Shown here: positions 13,902-18,211 of the stretch, one piece after another
Layout of the letters: each line of letters opens with the position of its first letter
Position numbering within the stretch: position 1 is the first letter of the stretch
Program-made: the position numbers and the translations under genes
DNA from: Gp6-AA40 sp046765795
Lineage (GTDB): Bacteria; Acidobacteriota; Vicinamibacteria; Vicinamibacterales; UBA2999
Assembly (NCBI GenBank): GCA_046765795.1
Contig: JBKPRH010000171.1
Coordinates: 1 to 18,211, forward strand
Direction of reading: 5' to 3'
DNA: 18,211 bases
The notes under the pieces: model-generated
Database searches by the model: none
What the model was told of the DNA's origin: nothing
Seen by the model: the letters and a program-made list of their open reading frames with translations, nothing else

Positions 13902-14846
13902 CTAGTCACGAATCGAGTGCCCCGTCAGCCTCAGGAACACATCTTCAAGGTTTGGCGACTCGGTCTTGAACTCGGTGACCTTGATACGGTGCTCAGACAA
14001 GCACTGGATGACGTCGCTGACGAACTCATCGCCGCGACCGCGGATCGTGTAGCGAACGTTGGGAGACTCAGGCCGGTCCGAAAGGACCGGCCCTACAGTC
14101 ACTGTGTCCACGCTCGCAATCCCCGCGAAGCGCTCGCGCGCTGACGGGTTCTGTGTCACCAAGACGACCGCCTGCTCGGGACAGTATTTCCGCACGAGAC
14201 CCGACGGCGTGCCGATGTCGATCACCCGCCCCTTCTCAATGATCGCCACGCGATCGCAGAGGCGTTCGGCCTCTTCCATGAGATGCGTCGTCAGCAACAC
14301 GGTCTTGCCGCGATCGCGAATGCCGCGCACCATCTCCCAGATCGCGCGACGTGCCTGCGGGTCGAGGCCGGTCGTCAGCTCGTCGAGCAGCACGACTTCC
14401 GGATCGTGAATCAGCGCCAGCGCGATGAAGAGACGCTGCTTCTGTCCGCCTGACAGCGTCATGAACCACGCGTTGCGCTTCTCAGTCAGACCGAGGCGCT
14501 CGAGGAGCGCGTCACCGTTCACAGCGCGCGGATAGAGCGCCGCCCAGAGATCGACGGCTTCCCACACCTTGATGCGCTTCTGCAGCTGCGCCTGCTGCAA
14601 CTGCACGCCGACACGATGCTGAAGCGTCCGCGCATCGCGGATCGGATTCAGCGACAACACCGATATCGTGCCGCGGTCCGGCGCGCGCAGTCCCTCGACA
14701 CACTCCATCGTCGTGGTCTTGCCGGCGCCGTTCGGACCGATCAGCCCGAAGATCTCGCCCTGCTGCACATCGAAGGAGACATCGTCCACGGCGACGGTTG
14801 GCCCGTAGGTTTTTCGGATGTTGGCGATGTGGATGACTGGAGTCAT
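13902..14846 (-). CDS. ABC-2 exporter ATP-binding protein (DrrA/CcmA-like)
   Basis: A 314-residue cytoplasmic ATPase. Walker A is GPNGAGKTT (38-46), the Q-loop region is VQLQQAQLQKR (81-91), the ABC signature is LSGGQKQRL (131-139), Walker B is VVLLDEL (151-157), the D-loop follows as TTGLDP, and the switch His is in TTHLMEEAE (186-194). The C-terminal extension (about 215-314) ends LEDVFLRLTG, typical of the multidrug DrrA-type ATPases. Within it residues 252-259 (GPVLSDRP) are encoded by a palindromic repeat (14071-14092) that keeps the frame open. It should power the ABC-2 permease at 12166-12915. It is divergent from another ABC ATPase with only a repeat between, and convergent with the TIGR03435 gene, 37 bp apart. 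Confidence 0.93.
   Translation of the reverse strand: MTPVIHIANIRKTYGPTVAVDDVSFDVQQGEIFGLIGPNGAGKTTTMECVEGLRAPDRGTISVLSLNPIRDARTLQHRVGVQLQQAQLQKRIKVWEAVDLWAALYPRAVNGDALLERLGLTEKRNAWFMTLSGGQKQRLFIALALIHDPEVVLLDELTTGLDPQARRAIWEMVRGIRDRGKTVLLTTHLMEEAERLCDRVAIIEKGRVIDIGTPSGLVRKYCPEQAVVLVTQNPSARERFAGIASVDTVTVGPVLSDRPESPNVRYTIRGRGDEFVSDVIQCLSEHRIKVTEFKTESPNLEDVFLRLTGHSIRD
14071..14096 (-). repeat. REP-like palindrome, family B copy 2, inside CDS
   Basis: Stem GGCCGGTCC (14071-14079), loop GAAA, stem GGACCGGCC (14084-14092), followed by CTAC on the plus strand. Read on the minus strand it starts GTAGGGC and is 26 bases long like copy 1 at 4716-4741. Two stem base pairs differ from copy 1 and both changes are compensated. 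It lies in frame within the variable C-terminal part of the ABC ATPase gene and codes GPVLSDRP. Confidence 0.68.
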
Positions 14847-14851
14847 GTGGT

Positions 14852-14877
14852 GGTCCGGCTAAAGCCGGACAAGTTAC
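14852..14877 (-). repeat. REP-like palindrome, family A copy 2
   Basis: Stem GTCCGGC (14853-14859), loop TAAA, stem GCCGGAC (14864-14870), followed by AAGTTAC. It shares the full stem with copy 1 at 7535-7559 and differs in the loop and flank. It occupies nearly all of the spacer between the two divergent ABC ATPase genes, so any promoter there must overlap it or use flanking coding DNA. Confidence 0.68.
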
Positions 14878-14887
14878 GATGCTGAAG
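14875..14887 (+). promoter_or_regulatory. Candidate -10 of the FtsX-type ABC operon
   Basis: TACGAT (14875-14880) sits 7 nt before the ATG at 14888. It has the same TAnnnT form and spacing as the other candidate leaderless starts, and it favours ATG 14888 over ATG 14879, which it partly overlaps. The hexamer abuts the family A palindrome. Confidence 0.4.
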
Positions 14888-15598
14888 ATGCCGGCGCCGC
14901 TGTTCACGATCACCGACCTGGCCAAGGTGTATCACATGGGCGAAGTCGAAGTGCACGCGCTGAAGCAGATCAACCTGGAGCTGTTTGAGGGGCAGTTCGT
15001 CGTCCTGCTCGGGCCATCGGGGTCGGGGAAATCGACGCTGCTCAACATCATTGGCGGACTCGATGTCCCGACGAGCGGCGAGGTGCGCTATCGAGACACC
15101 GTGTTGACGCGCGCAGACGAGGCAGAACTGACTGCGTATCGACGGCGGCACGTCGGCTTCGTCTTCCAGTTCTACAATCTGATCCCGAGCCTGACCGCCG
15201 AGGAAAACGTGGCGCTCGTCACCGAGATCTCTGACGCGCCGATGGAGCCCGACGAGGCGCTGCGGATGGTCAACCTTGGGGAGCGTGAAGACCACTTCCC
15301 CGCTCAGCTCTCCGGCGGCGAGCAGCAGCGCGTCGCCATTGCGCGAGCGATCGCCAAGCGCCCATCGGTGCTGCTGTGCGACGAGCCGACCGGTGCGCTC
15401 GACATCTCAACGGGCATTGTCGTCCTCGAGGCGCTGGCGCGCGTCAATAGCGAGATGGGAACGACTACGGTCGTGATCACGCACAACTCAGCGATCGCCG
15501 AGATGGCCGATCGTGTCATCCGTCTTGCAGATGGACGCGTCACGGCTGTCGAGGACCGGACGGAGAAGAAACGCTCACCTCGTGAGCTGACGTGGTGA
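14888..15598 (+). CDS. ABC ATPase, LolD/MacB type
   Basis: A 236-residue ATP-binding protein (239 if the ATG at 14879 is used). It has Walker A GPSGSGKST, the Q-loop FVFQFYNLIPSLTAEENV typical of the LolD/MacB/FtsE family, the signature LSGGEQQRV, Walker B LLCDEPTGALD and the switch VITHN. The opening FTITDLAKVYHMGEVEVHALKQI is the standard start of this clade. It drives conformational change in FtsX-type permeases rather than classical substrate translocation through a channel. The permease gene starts one base after its stop, followed by an adaptor, so this is the first gene of a tripartite export operon. I prefer ATG 14888 because a -10-like hexamer lies 7 nt before it and the family normally begins close to that point. 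Confidence 0.92.
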   Translation: MPAPLFTITDLAKVYHMGEVEVHALKQINLELFEGQFVVLLGPSGSGKSTLLNIIGGLDVPTSGEVRYRDTVLTRADEAELTAYRRRHVGFVFQFYNLIPSLTAEENVALVTEISDAPMEPDEALRMVNLGEREDHFPAQLSGGEQQRVAIARAIAKRPSVLLCDEPTGALDISTGIVVLEALARVNSEMGTTTVVITHNSAIAEMADRVIRLADGRVTAVEDRTEKKRSPRELTW

Positions 15599-15599
15599 C

Positions 15600-17969
15600 A
15601 TGACGATCAGCGCGCTCAACCGCAAGCTTCTGCGCGATCTGCTCGCGATGAAGGGCCAGGCACTGGCGATCGCGATGGTCGTCGCCGCCGGCGTGGCGAT
15701 GTACGTGATGTATTTGTCGATGTTCGACTCGCTCTATCGGACGCGAGACGCCTACTACGACCAGCAACGATTCGCCGACGTGTTCGCCTCATTGAAGCGC
15801 GCGCCGTTGCGCGTCGCCGACGAGATTCGGGCCATTCCAAATGTTTCGGCGGTCGAGACTCGCGTGACTGCCAATGTGACGCTCGATCTGGCAGGTCTCG
15901 ATGAGCCGGCGAGCGGCCGGCTGGTGTCGGTGCCTTCGTATCGACGACCGCTGGTGAACGACCTGTTTCTTCGGCGAGGACGATGGATCGAGCGCGGCCG
16001 CAGCGATGAAGTGATGGCCAGTGAAGGGTTCATGATCGCCAACAAGCTCGAGCTTGGCGATCACGTGCCAGCCGTGCTGAACGGACGTCTGCGTCGGCTG
16101 ACGATCGTCGGCGTCGCGCTGTCGCCGGAGTTCATCTACAGCATTCGGCCGGGCGAGCTGGTGCCCGACGATAAGCGCTTCGCGATCTTCTGGACTGGCG
16201 AAGAAGCGCTGGCCGCGGCGTTCGACATGGAGGGCGGCTTCAACGACGTGGTCATCAAGATCGCACCTGGAGCCGACGTGGACGAGGTCATCGCGCGGGT
16301 CGACCGCATCCTCGAGCCGTATGGCGGGCTCGGCGCGATTCCGCGCGCGTTGCAGCTGTCGCACTGGACGGTGCAGAACGAGTTGTCACAGCTCCAGACC
16401 TTCGGCTTCCTGCTGCCGCTGATCTTCATGCTGGTGGCGGCGTTCATTCTGAACATCGCGCTGACGCGTGCGCTCGCTCTGCAACGGCCGCAGATTGCCT
16501 CGCTCAAAGCCCTCGGCTACGACAACCGGTCGATCGGCTGGCATTACTTCAAGTGGGCGCTGGCGATAGGACTGATGGGCATCGTCATTGGCGTCGTGCT
16601 CGGCTCCCTGATGGGGAACCTGCTCATCGGCCTCTACAACTCGTTCTTCCGTTTTCCAACGCTGCTCTTCAGCGTGCCGCTGAGTGTCGTCCTGGGCGCT
16701 TCGATGCTCACGCTCATCGCGGCAATCGCCGGCGCCTTTACCGCTGTGCGCCGCGCCGTTACTGTGCCACCTGCGGAAGCCATGCGGCCTGAAATACCGA
16801 CGCGATACCGTCGGTCGTTCTTCGAAACGCCACTGATTTCCAGAAACCTTGGCACCGCCGGACGGATGGTGCTGCGCAATGTCATGCGCCATCCGCTGCG
16901 CGCAGCCGCGTCTGTCTTCGGCATCGCGTTCGCTGTGTCAATCCTGATGGTCGGCTTCGTCTTCAATGACGCGGTCGATCGCCTGATGCTCACACAGTTT
17001 TGGGATGCCGAGCGGCAGGACGTGACCGTCAACTTCATCGAGCCGCGTGACGAAAGCGTGCGCTTCGCGCTGGAGCGGTTACCCGGTGTGGTCGCAGTGG
17101 AGCCGCAACGGACGGTGGCCGCGCGCATCCGCTCGGGCTTTCGCGATCGCTATCTGGCGATCACCGGCGTTCCGCCGAATCCGCGATTCAAACGCATCGT
17201 CGATCGCGATGGTCGCGAGATCCGCATGCCACCCTCAGGTGTGGTGCTCTCGCTCACACTGGCGAATGTGCTCAGGGTGAGGCCGGGCGACGAGGTGTCA
17301 CTGGAAGTGCTCGAAGGACAGCGACCGACACGCCGCGTCCAGGTGACTGGTCTGGTGGATGACATCATGGGTCTGTCCGCGTACATGGATAGAGACGCGC
17401 TGCATCACATGATGCGCGAAGGCGAGGTGGCCAACAGCGCGCTGCTCCTCATCGATCACGCGCAGGAAGTGGAGCTGGCCTCCGAGCTGAAGATGACGCC
17501 GGCGGTATCCGGCGCGGGCTTCAAGCGCGCGGTCCTTCAGAGCTTCCGTGACGTGATGGCGGCGAATATGAGCGTCTCGATCTTCATCAACCTGGTCTTC
17601 GCGGGCATCATCGCCTTCGGCGTCGTCTACAACGCGGCACGGGTCTCTCTCTCGGAGCGCAGCCGCGAGCTGGCCAGCCTGCGCGTCCTGGGATTCACCC
17701 GCGCGGAGATCTCGCTGATTCTGATGGGCGAGCTCGCGCTGGTCACACTAGTCGCCCTGCCGGTTGGAGGCATGTTCGGATACTCTCTATCTGCGGCCAT
17801 CGTCGGCATGATCGATAGCGAGGTCTACCGGTTCCCCCTCTATGTGTCGCGCCAGGCAGTGGCGCTGTCGTTCCTCGGCATCATCGCCGCAAGTGTCTTC
17901 TCAGGACTGGTCGTCAGGCGAAAGCTCGATCACCTGGACCTGGTGGCAGTCTTGAAGATCCGCGAATAA
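15600..17969 (+). CDS. Double-FtsX ABC permease
   Basis: A 789-residue inner-membrane permease with two FtsX/MacB-type halves. TM1 lies at about residues 20-42, then a periplasmic domain (about 45-270), then a first FtsX core of three segments around 270-395 containing the IASLKALGYDNRSI cytoplasmic coupling helix. A second TM1-like segment at about 432-455 (SVFGIAFAVSILMVGFVF) leads to another periplasmic domain (about 460-660) and a second FtsX core (about 660-785) with ELASLRVLGFTRAEI. Two-halved permeases of this kind occur in exporters of lipoproteins, lipids or toxic compounds, and work as a fused dimer. Starts at the ATG one base past the ATPase stop. The adaptor gene follows 9 bp after its stop. 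The exported substrate is not predictable. Confidence 0.92.
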   Translation: MTISALNRKLLRDLLAMKGQALAIAMVVAAGVAMYVMYLSMFDSLYRTRDAYYDQQRFADVFASLKRAPLRVADEIRAIPNVSAVETRVTANVTLDLAGLDEPASGRLVSVPSYRRPLVNDLFLRRGRWIERGRSDEVMASEGFMIANKLELGDHVPAVLNGRLRRLTIVGVALSPEFIYSIRPGELVPDDKRFAIFWTGEEALAAAFDMEGGFNDVVIKIAPGADVDEVIARVDRILEPYGGLGAIPRALQLSHWTVQNELSQLQTFGFLLPLIFMLVAAFILNIALTRALALQRPQIASLKALGYDNRSIGWHYFKWALAIGLMGIVIGVVLGSLMGNLLIGLYNSFFRFPTLLFSVPLSVVLGASMLTLIAAIAGAFTAVRRAVTVPPAEAMRPEIPTRYRRSFFETPLISRNLGTAGRMVLRNVMRHPLRAAASVFGIAFAVSILMVGFVFNDAVDRLMLTQFWDAERQDVTVNFIEPRDESVRFALERLPGVVAVEPQRTVAARIRSGFRDRYLAITGVPPNPRFKRIVDRDGREIRMPPSGVVLSLTLANVLRVRPGDEVSLEVLEGQRPTRRVQVTGLVDDIMGLSAYMDRDALHHMMREGEVANSALLLIDHAQEVELASELKMTPAVSGAGFKRAVLQSFRDVMAANMSVSIFINLVFAGIIAFGVVYNAARVSLSERSRELASLRVLGFTRAEISLILMGELALVTLVALPVGGMFGYSLSAAIVGMIDSEVYRFPLYVSRQAVALSFLGIIAASVFSGLVVRRKLDHLDLVAVLKIRE

Positions 17970-17978
17970 CGCACGTCT

Positions 17979-18211
17979 ATGCGATTTCTCAAGAACAAGC
18001 GCCTGATCGCAGGCGTCGTGGTTGTCCTGGCGATCGTCGCCATGGCCATGTGGCCCGAGTCGATCGAGGTGAGCGCTGCAAAAGTCGTCCAGGGACCGAT
18101 GCAGGTCACACTCGACGAGGACGGCGAGACGCGCGTCCGCGACAAGTTCGTGGTGTCAGCGCCGGTCGCGGGACGTCTGCAGCGCATCGAGCTCGAGCCC
18201 GGTGATGCCGT
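17979..18211 (+). CDS. HlyD/RND-type periplasmic adaptor, 3' truncated by window
   Basis: The first 77 codons of a membrane fusion protein; the window ends inside it. An N-terminal signal anchor spans about residues 9-24 (LIAGVVVVLAIVAMAM). It is followed by the start of the adaptor fold, VTLDEDGETRVRDKFVVSAPVAGRLQRI in two pieces: a short strand region and the first half of the biotinyl-lipoyl-like motif (APVAGRL, then ELEPGDAV). This is typical of efflux RND/ABC adaptors that bridge the inner-membrane permease with an outer-membrane channel. It is third in an ATPase, permease, adaptor operon starting at 14888. No ribosome site stands out in the 9-bp gap, so coupling to the permease is likely. 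Confidence 0.85.
   Translation, partial: MRFLKNKRLIAGVVVVLAIVAMAMWPESIEVSAAKVVQGPMQVTLDEDGETRVRDKFVVSAPVAGRLQRIELEPGDA

Noticed and set aside
14376..14396. Walker B LLDEL instead of LLDEP in the DrrA-like ATPase
   Set aside because: The catalytic Asp-Glu is intact and a Leu at the next position is, as I recall, common in this ATPase clade.

Overview
This is high-GC bacterial chromosomal DNA in which almost every base is coding. I read it as a soil-type Acidobacteriota (Vicinamibacteria-like) fragment. The clues are a secreted TIGR03435-family protein (a family greatly expanded in that group), several small palindromic intergenic repeats, and a mix of degradative and export genes with no phage or plasmid backbone genes. 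The taxon is inferred from gene content; there is no rRNA or tRNA to confirm it. No tRNA, rRNA, CRISPR array, transposase or integrase was seen.

Left part, minus strand (78-4678). A compact, probably co-transcribed run reads right to left: AlkB-type dioxygenase; an ASCH-like domain and a winged-helix domain that share one reading frame but are separated by a single TGA; a subclass-B3-like metallo-beta-lactamase with a signal peptide; a DUF1801 protein; a membrane-anchored serine-beta-lactamase-fold hydrolase; and possibly a DUF2306 membrane protein. Several junctions are 4-bp ATGA or GTGA overlaps, so translation is probably coupled. Upstream of AlkB lies a secreted SH3-like protein gene (4746-5417). 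An 18-bp spacer separates it from the divergent HD-hydrolase gene, and that spacer holds two overlapping, oppositely directed -10-like hexamers.

Middle part. An HD-domain hydrolase and glycerol kinase glpK form a plus-strand pair (5436-7545). Facing them on the minus strand are a polytopic membrane protein with seven histidines in or near its membrane segments (8809-9897) and, one base after it, an OafA-type acyltransferase (7560-8807). Then on the plus strand come proC (pyrroline-5-carboxylate reductase) and a flavin-dependent monooxygenase of the acyl-CoA-dehydrogenase fold (10965-12119).

Right part. An ABC-2 exporter has its ATPase (13902-14846) and permease (12166-12915) both on the minus strand, but a plus-strand TIGR03435 gene sits between them. 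Divergently, an ABC ATPase, a double-FtsX permease and the start of an HlyD/RND-type adaptor (cut by the window end) form a MacAB-like tripartite export operon.

Cross-cutting observations. Five genes (4678-, 5417-, 5436+, 10965+, 14888+) have a -10-like hexamer (TAnnnT or GATAAT) only 6-7 nt before the start codon, which suggests leaderless transcripts. Two families of palindromic repeats occur, each in two copies. One copy lies inside a coding sequence, one supplies the glpK stop codon, and one fills a divergent intergenic spacer.
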